Shown here piece after piece: positions 55,570 through 63,950 of a DNA stretch of 64,000 bases. Position 1 is the stretch's first letter. The number at the start of each line of letters is the position of its first letter. Source of the DNA: Egicoccus sp. AB-alg6-2 (lineage in GTDB: Bacteria; Actinomycetota; Nitriliruptoria; Nitriliruptorales; Nitriliruptoraceae); NCBI RefSeq assembly GCF_041821025.1, contig NZ_JBGUAY010000005.1, positions 372,001-436,000 of the forward strand, given 5' to 3'. The notes under the pieces are model-generated. The model saw only the letters and a program-made list of their open reading frames with translations, was not told the origin of the DNA and ran no database searches. A program made the translations under genes and the position numbers.

Positions 55570-55883
55570 GCCGACTGGGGGCCACGGTCCTGCAACGCCT
55601 GCTCGACGCGCCGGGTCTTGTACGCCAGCGAGTGCTCGTGGCCCGCACCGGGATGGTGGTCGAGCTTCATCACCAACGAGACCCGTGGCGCGTAGCGCTC
55701 GCAGATGTCGATGCATTCCTTGAGCAGGGCCTGGATCTCGTCCCATTCACCCTCGACGTTGGTGAACATCGCGTTGGTCTCGTTGGGCAGACCACTGGCT
55801 CGGATGGCGGCGACACACTCGGCGACGGCATCGCCGACGTGGTTCTGCTCGCCGACGGGAGCGACGGAGAAGGCGACGATCAC
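55566..55883 (-). CDS. Thiamine-binding (YkoF/MTH1187, DUF77) protein
   Basis: 105 residues from GTG 55883, with AAGGAG 7 nt upstream. The sequence IVAFSVAPVGEQNHVGDAVAECV and NETNAMFTNVEGEWDEIQALLKEC match the DUF77 family, some of which bind thiamine. It stands alone. Structural, not enzymatic, function is likely. Confidence 0.88.
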   Translation of the reverse strand: MIVAFSVAPVGEQNHVGDAVAECVAAIRASGLPNETNAMFTNVEGEWDEIQALLKECIDICERYAPRVSLVMKLDHHPGAGHEHSLAYKTRRVEQALQDRGPQSA

Positions 55884-56082
55884 GGGATGACTCCTTGCTG
55901 GGGGACGTCGAGGTCGCAGCCTGCCAGACGTCACGGCCCGCCCAACGGGCCGGTCGCCGAGTGTCGGGGCCCGGGCGCCCGTGGGTAGGCTGCCGCCTCC
56001 GTCGGGGGCACGCGCATCGCGCTCCAGCGCCCCCACGTGACGCTCCCCTCCGTCTTGATGCCTCCGCATGAAAGGTGAGGCC

Positions 56083-56955
56083 GTGTCGGCCGACGCATCG
56101 ACGTTCGCGTCGGACCGTGGCCGTCGAGGGGCCCGCTTCGTGCTCGGGCTCGTGGCGGTCGTCGCGGTCGCGATCGGCCTCAACCTCCTCTTCGGTCCCG
56201 ACGCCCGGGCGCAGGAGCCGGGCCTCGGCGCACAGTGGGCACAGGACCCCGAGCTCGTCGACCGCGGCGCGCAACTGTTCGGGGCCCACTGCGCGCTCTG
56301 CCACGGTGAGCAGGGCCGTGGACTGCAGCAGCCGGGCCCGCAGGCGGGGCCGCCGCTGCTGGGCGTCGGTGCCGCTTCGGTCGACTTCATGGTGCGGACC
56401 GGCCGCATGCCGATGACCGACGCGCAGCACCGGCTGCAACGTGGCGACCAGCGGTTCAGCGACCCCGACCGCCGGGCGCTGGTGGCGTTCGTCGAGAGCC
56501 TCGCGCCCGGCGAGGGCCCCGACATCCCCGACATCGAGGGCTGGGAGGAAGCCGACCTCTCGCACGGCCTCGAGTTGTTCACCCGCAACTGTGCGGCCTG
56601 CCACGGCCCCACCGCCCAGGGCATCGCCGTCGGCCAGCGCGACGTGTCCTCGACCCTGGACGTCGCCTCACCGATCGAGATCGCCGAGGCGATCCGTTCG
56701 GGCCCCGGCGTGATGCCGCGCTTCCTCGACGACACCATGGACGAGGAGGACCTGCAGGCGGTCACGGCCTGGGTCATGGACCTGCGCGACCGCGAACGGC
56801 CCGGCGGCTGGTCCTTCGGTCGCTCGGGCCCGGTCGCCGAGGGTGCGATCGCCATCGTGCTCGGACTCGGGCTGCTCGCGATCGTGATGTACCTGCTCGG
56901 TGAGAAGGCCCACGACGAGTACGACGAGGTGGAGGAATACCGTGGCGAGCGGTGA
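56083..56955 (+). CDS. qcrC: Cytochrome bcc complex diheme cytochrome c subunit QcrC
   Basis: 290 residues from GTG 56083, chosen because AAAGGTGAGG precedes it; ATG 56068 is possible. One N-terminal helix (about 20-40), two CxxCH heme sites (C70/C73/H74 and C170/C173/H174) and a C-terminal helix (about 250-275). The distal axial ligands are probably Met. It carries electrons from the Rieske protein to cytochrome aa3. qcrA starts within its last 14 nt. No ctaE lies upstream. Confidence 0.94.
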   Translation: MSADASTFASDRGRRGARFVLGLVAVVAVAIGLNLLFGPDARAQEPGLGAQWAQDPELVDRGAQLFGAHCALCHGEQGRGLQQPGPQAGPPLLGVGAASVDFMVRTGRMPMTDAQHRLQRGDQRFSDPDRRALVAFVESLAPGEGPDIPDIEGWEEADLSHGLELFTRNCAACHGPTAQGIAVGQRDVSSTLDVASPIEIAEAIRSGPGVMPRFLDDTMDEEDLQAVTAWVMDLRDRERPGGWSFGRSGPVAEGAIAIVLGLGLLAIVMYLLGEKAHDEYDEVEEYRGER

Positions 56956-57868
56956 GCGGGGCGGCACGCGTGCCGACCAGTGGCGCGAGCAGCGCGAACG
57001 CGAGGACCGGGGCGCCCGCGTCGCTGCCCTGTTCTTCGTGGTCGCCATCGTGGCCGCGTTCGGGCTCATGTTCGTCTACGTGGCCGGCGGGCAGACCCAG
57101 CTGGAGGGGCTGCTGCTGTTCATCGCGTTCGGGGCCGTCGGCACCGGACTCGGTGTCTGGGGGAAGAAGGTCGTCGGGCCGAAGATCGTGGTCGAGGAGC
57201 GTTACCCGATGCGGTCCTCGGACCAGTCGCGCGACGCCTTCGAAGCCGCCTACGAGGAATCGCTCGGTGAGGCGGTCGTCGGCGGCCGACGGCGATTCCT
57301 GCTCCGCCTGCTCGCCGGCGCTGGCGCGTCGCTCGGGCTCGCGCTGCTGGTCCCGCTGCGCAGTCTCGGGCCGGGACCGGGCGGTGACATGTTCGTCACC
57401 GAGTGGCAGGACGGACGACGGCTCGTCGACGCGTCCGGGAACCCGATCCGCCCCGAGCAGATGTCGGCCGACGAGGTCCGCACCGTCTTCCCCGAGGGCG
57501 CCGAGGGCGACGCCAAGGCGCAGGCGCTGCTGATCGGTACCCGTCCCGACCAGCTCGATCGCGACGCGTTGCCGCGCGAGACCGTCGACGACCTCGTCTG
57601 TTATTCGAAGATCTGCACCCATGCCGGCTGCCCGGTGGGGCTCTACCGCGCCTCGGTCGGCGAGCTGATCTGCCCCTGCCACCAGTCGACCTTCGACGTC
57701 AACCGCGCCGCGATCGTGGTCAGCGGACCCGCCGGCCGTGGCCTGCCGCAGCTTCCCCTGGGCGTCGACGACGCCGGCTACCTGGTCGCCACCGGCGACT
57801 TCAGCGAACCGGTCGGCCCCTCGTTCTGGAACATGACCCACGACGTGCAGGCGGAGGACGTGACGTGA
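56942..57868 (+). CDS. qcrA: Cytochrome bcc complex Rieske iron-sulfur subunit QcrA
   Basis: 308 residues from GTG 56942 with GGAGG upstream. Two N-terminal helices and a third at about 120-140 anchor the [2Fe-2S] domain with CTHAGC and CPCHQS ligands, as in actinobacterial three-helix Rieske proteins. It oxidises menaquinol and passes electrons to QcrC. The overlap with qcrC and the GTGA overlap with qcrB show tight coupling. Confidence 0.95.
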   Translation: MASGERGGTRADQWREQREREDRGARVAALFFVVAIVAAFGLMFVYVAGGQTQLEGLLLFIAFGAVGTGLGVWGKKVVGPKIVVEERYPMRSSDQSRDAFEAAYEESLGEAVVGGRRRFLLRLLAGAGASLGLALLVPLRSLGPGPGGDMFVTEWQDGRRLVDASGNPIRPEQMSADEVRTVFPEGAEGDAKAQALLIGTRPDQLDRDALPRETVDDLVCYSKICTHAGCPVGLYRASVGELICPCHQSTFDVNRAAIVVSGPAGRGLPQLPLGVDDAGYLVATGDFSEPVGPSFWNMTHDVQAEDVT

Positions 57869-59238
57869 GCGCTTCCGACACCCGCCGCCGGCACGGCGGT
57901 CCCGTGGACGACCTCGCCCGCTGGCTCGACGACCGTCTGCGTCTCGCCGAAGGCTCGAAGAAGTACCTCAACAAGGCGTTTCCGGCCCACTGGTCGTTCC
58001 TGCTGGGCGAGGTGGCCCTGTTCTCCCTCGTCGTGCTGCTGTTCACCGGCACGTTCCTGGCGTTGTTCTACACGCCCGACGCCCGCCTGGTGGTCTACGA
58101 CGGCCCGTACGCGCCCCTGCAGGGCATGGAGATCTCGGCCGCCTACGAGTCCACGCTCCGCCTGTCGTTCGAGGTGCGTGCGGGCCTGCTGATGCGCCAG
58201 ATCCACCACTGGGCCGCGCTGGTGTTCGTCGCCGCGATCGTGGCCCACATGCTGCGCGTGTTCTTCACCGGCGCGTTCCGCAAGCCACGCGAACTCAACT
58301 GGGTCATCGGCGTCGCGCTGCTCCTGCTCGCCTTCGGCGCCGGCTTCACGGGCTACTCGCTCCCCGACGACCTGCTCAGCGGCACCGGTCTGCGCATCGG
58401 CTACTCGGTGGTGCTGGGCATCCCGTTCATCGGTCCGCTGCTCGGCTTTCTGCTGCTCGGCGGCGAATACCCCGGGACGGACACGATCAGCCGTCTCCAC
58501 ATCGCCCACGTGATGCTGATCCCGGCTGGCCTGCTGGCCCTGCTCGGCGCCCACCTCGCCATCCTGATGCGGCAGAAGCACACCCACAAGCCGAGCAACC
58601 TCGCCCGCGAGGACAACGTCGTCGGCGAGCCGCTGTTCCCGAGCCAAACCCTGACCACGCTCTCGCTCGGGGCCTTCACGATCGCGGTGCTCTCCCTGCT
58701 CGGTGGGTTGTTCGAGATCAACCCCGTGTGGCTGTACGGCACCTACGAGCCCTACGAGGTCTTCGCCCCGGCGCAACCGGACTGGTACATGGGCTGGACC
58801 GAGGGCCTGGTCCGGCTGTGGCCGGCGTGGGAATGGACGATCCTCGGCGTCACCCTGCCCTCGACGTTCCTGCCCGCCGTCGGCATCGGGGGCCTGATCT
58901 TCACCGTCATGTTCGCCTGGCCGTGGATCGACCGCCGATGGGTGGGCCGTGACGACTTCGAGCACCACCTGCTCGAGCGCCCGCGCGACAACCCGTTGCG
59001 GACCGGCATCGGGGTCGCGGCGCTGACCTTGATGGCGGTCATCTTCGTCGCCGGCTCCAACGACGTCATCGCGTCCAACCTGACCATGGGTCTGCAGACG
59101 CTGACCAACCTGCTCCGCCTGGCCTGCTTCGTGCTCCCCCCGATCGCGGGGTACGTCGCCTACCGGCTCGCCTGGTCGCTCAAGCGCAGCGAGACCTCGG
59201 TCGAGGCCGCGGCGGCAACCCGGTCCGGGTCGGACTGA
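57865..59238 (+). CDS. qcrB: Cytochrome bcc complex cytochrome b subunit QcrB
   Basis: 457 residues; GTG 57865 overlaps the qcrA stop. Eight helices are apparent. Heme ligands fit RQIHHWAALVFVAAIVAHMLRVF and RLHIAHVMLIPAGLLALLGAHL; the quinol-site PDWY appears in AQPDWYMGW. The C-terminus is shorter than in mycobacteria (about 545 residues by recollection). It oxidises menaquinol and pumps protons together with the oxidase. Confidence 0.95.
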   Translation: MSASDTRRRHGGPVDDLARWLDDRLRLAEGSKKYLNKAFPAHWSFLLGEVALFSLVVLLFTGTFLALFYTPDARLVVYDGPYAPLQGMEISAAYESTLRLSFEVRAGLLMRQIHHWAALVFVAAIVAHMLRVFFTGAFRKPRELNWVIGVALLLLAFGAGFTGYSLPDDLLSGTGLRIGYSVVLGIPFIGPLLGFLLLGGEYPGTDTISRLHIAHVMLIPAGLLALLGAHLAILMRQKHTHKPSNLAREDNVVGEPLFPSQTLTTLSLGAFTIAVLSLLGGLFEINPVWLYGTYEPYEVFAPAQPDWYMGWTEGLVRLWPAWEWTILGVTLPSTFLPAVGIGGLIFTVMFAWPWIDRRWVGRDDFEHHLLERPRDNPLRTGIGVAALTLMAVIFVAGSNDVIASNLTMGLQTLTNLLRLACFVLPPIAGYVAYRLAWSLKRSETSVEAAAATRSGSD

Positions 59239-59239
59239 C

Positions 59240-59656
59240 GTGACGGCGTTCCACCGCTATCTGGGTGCCCTCGTGGTGCTGTTGTTCGTCGTGATCGTGC
59301 TGTGGGCGCTGCTGCTGCGCGTCGCCCGGCGCGAGGAGGCGCCCGACGGGCTGTGGGCGGTCCAGCACTGGACCGAGAACCTGCTCGTCGTACAGACGGT
59401 GCTCGGCATCGTCCTGCTGCTGCTCGGACGGCGCGTGTTCGCCCAGCCCGACGCCTGGCTGCACTACCTGTACGGCTCGTTGTTCCCGCTCATCGCCATG
59501 GTCGCGGGTCGCCTCGCGAGCATGCGCCGTGAGCGGTTCTCCTACCTCGGCCTGGCGTGGGGCGCGTTCTTCGCCTTCGGGTTGACGCTGCGCGCGTTGC
59601 AGACCGGCTGCGGGTACAGCATGGGCGAGATCGCCCGTTGTCTGCGTCTGGCCTGA
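59240..59656 (+). CDS. Membrane protein at the end of the qcrCAB operon
   Basis: 138 residues from GTG 59240, one base after the qcrB stop. Four hydrophobic helices are visible (6-27, 47-63, 74-92 and 100-117), with TGCGYSMGEIARC near the end. The family is unknown. The spacing says it is translated with the bcc subunits; a role in assembly or as an extra subunit is possible. Confidence 0.78.
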   Translation: MTAFHRYLGALVVLLFVVIVLWALLLRVARREEAPDGLWAVQHWTENLLVVQTVLGIVLLLLGRRVFAQPDAWLHYLYGSLFPLIAMVAGRLASMRRERFSYLGLAWGAFFAFGLTLRALQTGCGYSMGEIARCLRLA

Positions 59657-59739
59657 TGGCCAGCGTCACCGGGGAAGATCGCGGCGCCTGGTGACGTTGA
59701 ACCCTGCCCACCCCCTTTCCCCCGACTCGAGGAGTTCGC

Positions 59740-60348
59740 GTGCGTCTGCGCTTCGGCATCACCTTCGACTACCTGTGCCCGTTCGCCAGGAATGCCAACG
59801 AGCACGTGGTGGCAGCCCTACGCGGCGGCGCCGACTGGGACGTCGACTTCGTGCCCTACAGCCTCGCGCAGGGGCACGTCGAGGAGGGGCAGCCGGACGT
59901 CTGGGATCACGACGACCCCGAGGCCGCCTCGGGGATCCTCGCGCTGGAGGTCGGACTGCTGGTCCGTGACCGCTACCCCGACGCGTTCCTCGACGTCCAC
60001 GAGGCCCTCTTCGCCGCCCGCCACGACGAGGGCGGCGACCTCAAGGACCCGAAGGTACTGGCGGCCGCACTCCGTACGGCAGGACTCGATGCCGAGGCCG
60101 TGCTCGCCGACGTCGCCGAAGGCGAGGTCCGCGAGCAGCTGCGCAAGGAGCACGACGCCGGCGTCGCGGAGTATCACGTCTGGGGGGTACCGACCTTCAT
60201 CGCCGGTGACCGTGCCGTGTTCGTGCGCCTCATGGACCGTCCCGAGGGCGACGTCGCCAAGGCGACCCGCAGCATCGAACAGGTCATCGACCTCGTGGTG
60301 AACGCGCCCATGCTCCACGAGTTCAAGCAGACCGACCTGCCGCGGTAA
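59740..60348 (+). CDS. DsbA/FrnE-like thioredoxin-fold protein with a CPFA active site
   Basis: 202 residues from GTG 59740. A thioredoxin-like start ITFDYLCPFARNANEHV has one active-site Cys and Ala in place of the second; a helical insert and a cis-Pro region VWGVPTFIAG follow. This resembles DsbA-family mycothiol-linked or 2-hydroxychromene isomerase-like proteins. It is probably not a simple disulfide oxidase. It lies after the bcc operon in the same direction. Confidence 0.82.
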   Translation: MRLRFGITFDYLCPFARNANEHVVAALRGGADWDVDFVPYSLAQGHVEEGQPDVWDHDDPEAASGILALEVGLLVRDRYPDAFLDVHEALFAARHDEGGDLKDPKVLAAALRTAGLDAEAVLADVAEGEVREQLRKEHDAGVAEYHVWGVPTFIAGDRAVFVRLMDRPEGDVAKATRSIEQVIDLVVNAPMLHEFKQTDLPR

Positions 60349-60384
60349 CGGCCGGCGTCCCTGCCGCGGTAACCGAAGGCGTCA
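60337..60384 (+). repeat. 24-nt tandem duplication at the end of the DsbA-like gene
   Basis: CTGCCGCGGTAAC begins at 60337 and again at 60361, and the second unit continues with slight changes. The first copy contains the stop codon (60346-60348); the second is noncoding. Confidence 0.5.
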
Positions 60385-60756
60385 GACGCCCAGGATCTCG
60401 CGGGCGCGGGCGATGTCGTCGGCGACCACGACCAGTCGGCTGCCACCCGCGATGTAGGCCTGTTCGATGTTGACGCCGGCATCGGCGAGCTTGCGGCAGG
60501 CCGCACCGAGGTGACCGGGTTCGTCGGGCAGCGCGACGATGGCGACCTCGCGCGCCGCCTTGACGTCGAAGCCCGCGTCGCGCAGGACCAGGACCGCCTC
60601 GTCGGCCTTGTCGACCAGCAGGTGCACGATGCCCTTGCCCTGCCCGGTGAAAGCGCTGATGGCCTCGATGTTGATGCCGGCCGTGCCGAGCGTCTCACCG
60701 AGACGTGCCACCACACCGGGCTCGTCGTCGGGGATGATGACCAGGTCCTTGCTCAC
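60382..60756 (-). CDS. Tandem ACT-domain protein
   Basis: 124 residues from GTG 60756. Two ACT domains are visible: LVIIPDDEPGVVARLGETLG and VAIVALPDEPGHLGAACRKL, each followed by a GINIE or GVNIE strand and a helix. ACT domains bind amino acids. No enzymatic domain is attached, so regulation is the probable role. It is divergent from tRNA-Asn. Confidence 0.88.
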   Translation of the reverse strand: MSKDLVIIPDDEPGVVARLGETLGTAGINIEAISAFTGQGKGIVHLLVDKADEAVLVLRDAGFDVKAAREVAIVALPDEPGHLGAACRKLADAGVNIEQAYIAGGSRLVVVADDIARAREILGV

Positions 60757-60845
60757 AACGGCCTCGCATGTCGGTGGTCGTCGAGGCTAGCCGGCGCACC
60801 GTCGCCCGCGCGACGGCGGCGTTCGAGGCTGCCGACGGCCGTTGC

Positions 60846-60851
60846 TACACT
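60846..60851 (+). promoter_or_regulatory. Candidate -10 box of tRNA-Asn
   Basis: TACACT lies 26 nt upstream of the mature tRNA 5' end, leaving a short leader; the -35 is weak (TTCGAG at 60822-60827). Confidence 0.45.
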
Positions 60852-60877
60852 GCCCGCCGCGCTCGGCGCTGCTTCAT

Positions 60878-60950
60878 TCCGGGGTAGCTCAGTTGGCAGA
60901 GCGTTCGACTGTTAATCGAAATGTCGCCGGTTCGAGCCCGGCCCCCGGAG
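60878..60950 (+). tRNA. tRNA-Asn (anticodon GTT)
   Basis: 73 nt with acceptor stem TCCGGGG/CCCCGGA, D arm GCTC/GAGC, anticodon loop CTGTTAA and T arm with TTCGAGC. The discriminator is G and CCA is not encoded. Confidence 0.94.
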
Positions 60951-60964
60951 CCTCGCAACACCCC

Positions 60965-60989
60965 GACGGCCGCCCCCTGGGCGGCCGTC
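60965..60989 (+). terminator. Terminator after tRNA-Asn
   Basis: GACGGCCGCCC (60965-60975) pairs perfectly with GGGCGGCCGTC (60979-60989) around a CCT loop, and GTCGTGTGTC follows. It lies 14 nt after the tRNA and could also end the opposite, convergent transcript. Confidence 0.7.
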
Positions 60990-61017
60990 GTCGTGTGTCA
61001 GCCCGGTCGCGTCGCGC

Positions 61018-61983
61018 TCAGCCGGACCGAGTCAGCACCAGCTTGCCGAACAGCTCGCCCGCGACCATGCGCCCGAAGGCCGCACGCGCCTCGTCCATCG
61101 GCAACACGTCGTCGATCAGGGGCCGCACCCCCGTCGCGTCGAGGAACCGCACCAGCCGCTGGAGTTCGGCGCGCGTGCCCATCGTGGAACCCACGACGCG
61201 CAGCTGGCGGTAGAAGACCCGCGCAAGGTCGGCAGGCGGGTTCGGACCAGAGGTGGCTCCCGAGACCACCACGACACCGCCCGGTTCCAGCGCGCGGAGC
61301 GAGTGCTTCCAGGTCGCCTCGCCCACGGTCTCGAGCACCGCGTCGACGCGGCCCGGCAGGCGCTCGCCCGACAGCACGCCGACATGGGCGCCCAGATCGA
61401 GGGCCTGCGCGAGCTTCGCCTGGTCGCGGCTGGTGACGCTGACGTGCAACCCGGCGGCACGCCCGAGCAGGATGGCGGCGGTCGCGACCCCCCCACCGGC
61501 GCCCTGGACGAGCACCCGGTCACCCGGGCGCAGTTCCCCACGGGTGAACAGCATCCGGTACGCGGTGAGGTAGGCCGTGGGCAGGCACGCGGCTTCCTCG
61601 AACGACAGCCCAGCCGGCTTGTCGATCAGGTTGCGCGACGGCACCGCGACGAGGTCGGCGAACGTGCCGTCGTAGCGTTCGGAGAGGATGTTGAAGTCGG
61701 ACGCGAGCGTCTCGTCGCCGTCCGAGGTGGCGACCACGGCGTGCACGACGACCTCCCGGCCGTCCTCGGTCACCCCCGCCGCGTCGCAACCGAGCACGAT
61801 GGGCAGCCGGTCGGGGTCGATGCCCACGCCGCGCAGCGTCCAGACGTCATGATGGTTGAGTGAGGCGGCCCGCACCCGCACCACCTCCCAGCCGGGAGGG
61901 GGCGAGGGGTCGGGGTGCTCCCCCAGGCGCAGGCCCGCGAGCGGGTCGTCGGGTGTGGCGGCGGTGGCAGTGATGGCAAACAT
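61018..61983 (-). CDS. Quinone oxidoreductase/zinc-free MDR-type dehydrogenase
   Basis: 321 residues from ATG 61983. The MDR fold has VVRVRAASLNHHDVWTLRG, PIVLGCDAAG, a cofactor loop VLVQGAGGGVATAAILLGRA and a SVTSRDQAK segment suggesting NADPH. The metal-binding Cys set is not complete. No ribosome binding site is seen; TATGGT lies 6 nt before the ATG, so a leaderless transcript is possible. Confidence 0.9.
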   Translation of the reverse strand: MFAITATAATPDDPLAGLRLGEHPDPSPPPGWEVVRVRAASLNHHDVWTLRGVGIDPDRLPIVLGCDAAGVTEDGREVVVHAVVATSDGDETLASDFNILSERYDGTFADLVAVPSRNLIDKPAGLSFEEAACLPTAYLTAYRMLFTRGELRPGDRVLVQGAGGGVATAAILLGRAAGLHVSVTSRDQAKLAQALDLGAHVGVLSGERLPGRVDAVLETVGEATWKHSLRALEPGGVVVVSGATSGPNPPADLARVFYRQLRVVGSTMGTRAELQRLVRFLDATGVRPLIDDVLPMDEARAAFGRMVAGELFGKLVLTRSG

Positions 61984-61989
61984 GCCGTG

Positions 61990-61995
61990 ACCATA
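61990..61995 (-). promoter_or_regulatory. Candidate -10 box for leaderless expression of the oxidoreductase
   Basis: On the minus strand TATGGT is followed by 6 nt and the ATG, the geometry of leaderless genes in actinobacteria. No -35 is clear. Confidence 0.4.
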
Positions 61996-62017
61996 GACGG
62001 CGAGCGAGGAACCACCG

Positions 62018-62581
62018 ATGGACGAGTCCCCGCAACGAACGCGCACGCTCGGCACGACGCGCATCGTCGCCCGCACCGGCGACCTGACCGCGCAGGACGT
62101 CGATGCGATCGTCAACGCGGCCAACGCCGGACTGCAGCACGGTGGCGGCGTCGCGGGCGCCCTCGCTCGCGCCGCCGGCCCCACCTTGCAGGCCGAATCC
62201 GACGAGTGGATCGCCGCGAACGGCCCACTGCGCGACGGCGTGGCGGCCGTCACCGCAGCAGGTGACCTGCCCTCGCAGGTGGTCGTGCACGTGGCAGGCC
62301 CGATCTACCAGGCCGATCGTGGCGACAACGCCGACCGCCTGCGGTCGGCCGTGCTCGCCGCCCTCGACGCCACGGCGGCACGCGGGCTGCGCACCATCGC
62401 GTTCCCCGCCATCTCGGCCGGGATCTACGGCTACCCGCGGCCGGAGGCCACCCGCATCCTGGTCCAGGCGGTCGCCGACTGGACCGCTCGGCACCCGGGG
62501 ACCCTCGACGAGGTCCGCCTCGTCGGCTTCGACGCCGGCGCCCGCGACGACTTCGCAGCAGCGCTCGCCTCCCTGCCCTGA
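62018..62581 (+). CDS. Macrodomain (ADP-ribose-binding) protein
   Basis: 187 residues from ATG 62018, preceded by GAGGAA. The sequence VARTGDLTAQDVDAIVNAAN, LQHGGGVAGALARAAG and ISAGIYGYP identify the YmdB/O-acetyl-ADP-ribose deacetylase-like group. It probably hydrolyses or binds ADP-ribose derivatives. The genome piece also has a sirtuin (2.6 kb), whose product could be its substrate. Confidence 0.93.
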   Translation: MDESPQRTRTLGTTRIVARTGDLTAQDVDAIVNAANAGLQHGGGVAGALARAAGPTLQAESDEWIAANGPLRDGVAAVTAAGDLPSQVVVHVAGPIYQADRGDNADRLRSAVLAALDATAARGLRTIAFPAISAGIYGYPRPEATRILVQAVADWTARHPGTLDEVRLVGFDAGARDDFAAALASLP

Positions 62582-62620
62582 CCGGTGAACCATCGCGCCC
62601 GCCACCTCTCCGACCCCGAA

Positions 62621-62727
62621 GTCATGTCGCGCCGACGGCTCACGGTCGCGCAGATCCCGCAACGTTGACGACCCGGCGCGACACGGGCCGGCTCCCGCGA
62701 CATGGACCGGCTGCCGTGACATGGCGG
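62621..62727. repeat. Intergenic 19-nt-period inverted repeat element, copy C
   Basis: The left part has ATGTCGCGCCGACGGCTCA (62624-62642) and a second unit with GTCGCGCAGATC. The right part has three tandem units: CGCGACACGGGCCGGCTCC (62677-62695), CGCGACATGGACCGGCTGC (62696-62714) and CGTGACATGGCGG (62715-62727). It lies between the convergent macrodomain and glycosyltransferase stops. Confidence 0.75.
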
Positions 62728-62738
62728 CGGTGTGGGGA

Positions 62739-63950
62739 TCAGGGGGTGGTGGCTGTGGCGTGGAGGTGTTCGGCGGGGCCGGAGGCGAAAGGGCGTTCAC
62801 CGGCGAGGACGCGTTCGACGAGCCACGCCGCCAGGTCGGGTCCGAGCTGGGCAGCCTCGTCGGCCAGCCGTCGGGCCGCGTCGGCGGGCCGAGGGTCGGC
62901 GAGGTGGCGTACGACCGTCCACCGCAGTCGGCGTGGGGAAAGGCGGCCCGGCCGCAGCACCGCGGCGACGCCGGCTTCCTGCAGGCGCGCGGCGGCCTCC
63001 CACTGGTCCCCCAGTTGCGGCACGACGACCATGGGGACCGCGGCAGCGGCGGCCTTCGACACGAAACCGCCGCCGCCTGGCCCGATGGCGAGGGCGGCCT
63101 CGGCGAGGAGCGGCCGGTGCGGTCCACGCCCGACGACGACCCGGCCGTCGATCCTGGGCGCGAGGTCCGACGAGGTGATCACGACTCTCAGGTCGAGGTG
63201 CCGCAGCGCGTCGAGGGCCGCACGCCCGAGTCCCCCGGCCGCGTCCGTGGCGGTCGAATCGGTCACCAGCACGAGCGGGTCGTCGCCGGCCGGAGGCGCC
63301 AGTGGTGCCAACGGCGGCTCGACCGCCAGCGGCCCGACGACGTGCGCCCGCGCCGGCCACTGCAGGCGGGGCCGCTCGAGCCCGGGCAGCGTGGCGACCA
63401 GCCGCAGGGCGGGGGCGGCGACCCGCTGCAGTCCGATACCACGCGCCGCTTCGGCCGCCTGCCGCCACCCCTCCGCGAGCGAGGCCGCCTGCTTCACGTG
63501 GATACGCCGGTCGTCGAAGCGCCGTAGCGGATGCCGTGCCGGATGCCGACCGGATCCCACCGGTGGCAGGTCCGATGCGGGATCGGGCAGGTGGTGCGGG
63601 ATCGTCTCGACCCACGGCACCCCCAGCAACTGGGCGGCGAAGGAACCGGCGCGGGTGAGCAGGTCGGCGACGACGAGGTCGAGGTCGCGTTGACGGAGGG
63701 CGGCAGCCAGGGGCAGCGCCATCGCGGCACCGCGCTGCCACAGCAGGTGGCCGAAGTCACCGTCGTGGTCCGTCGGCTCGAGCAGGGGCAGTTCGAGGAA
63801 GTCGCAGCCGTGGTGGGCGGCAAGCCGCGCGTGCTCTCCGCCGCTGCAGAACAGCACGTCATGACCGCGCTGCACCAGCGCTGCACCGACACCGAGCGCC
63901 GGATAGGCATGACCGGCGTCTGGACCGGCGACGACGGCGATGCGTCCCAC
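62739..63950 (-). CDS. Macrolide/UDP-type glycosyltransferase (GT1/MGT-like)
   Basis: 403 residues from GTG 63950, with AGGAGG upstream. An N-terminal acceptor domain (VAGPDAGHAYPALGVGAAL, GHDVLFCSGGEHARL) is followed by a donor domain with ALAIGPGGGGFVSKAAAAAVPMVVVP, where the usual H of HGG is replaced by PGGG. The acceptor is unknown. Confidence 0.85.
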   Translation of the reverse strand: MGRIAVVAGPDAGHAYPALGVGAALVQRGHDVLFCSGGEHARLAAHHGCDFLELPLLEPTDHDGDFGHLLWQRGAAMALPLAAALRQRDLDLVVADLLTRAGSFAAQLLGVPWVETIPHHLPDPASDLPPVGSGRHPARHPLRRFDDRRIHVKQAASLAEGWRQAAEAARGIGLQRVAAPALRLVATLPGLERPRLQWPARAHVVGPLAVEPPLAPLAPPAGDDPLVLVTDSTATDAAGGLGRAALDALRHLDLRVVITSSDLAPRIDGRVVVGRGPHRPLLAEAALAIGPGGGGFVSKAAAAAVPMVVVPQLGDQWEAAARLQEAGVAAVLRPGRLSPRRLRWTVVRHLADPRPADAARRLADEAAQLGPDLAAWLVERVLAGERPFASGPAEHLHATATTP

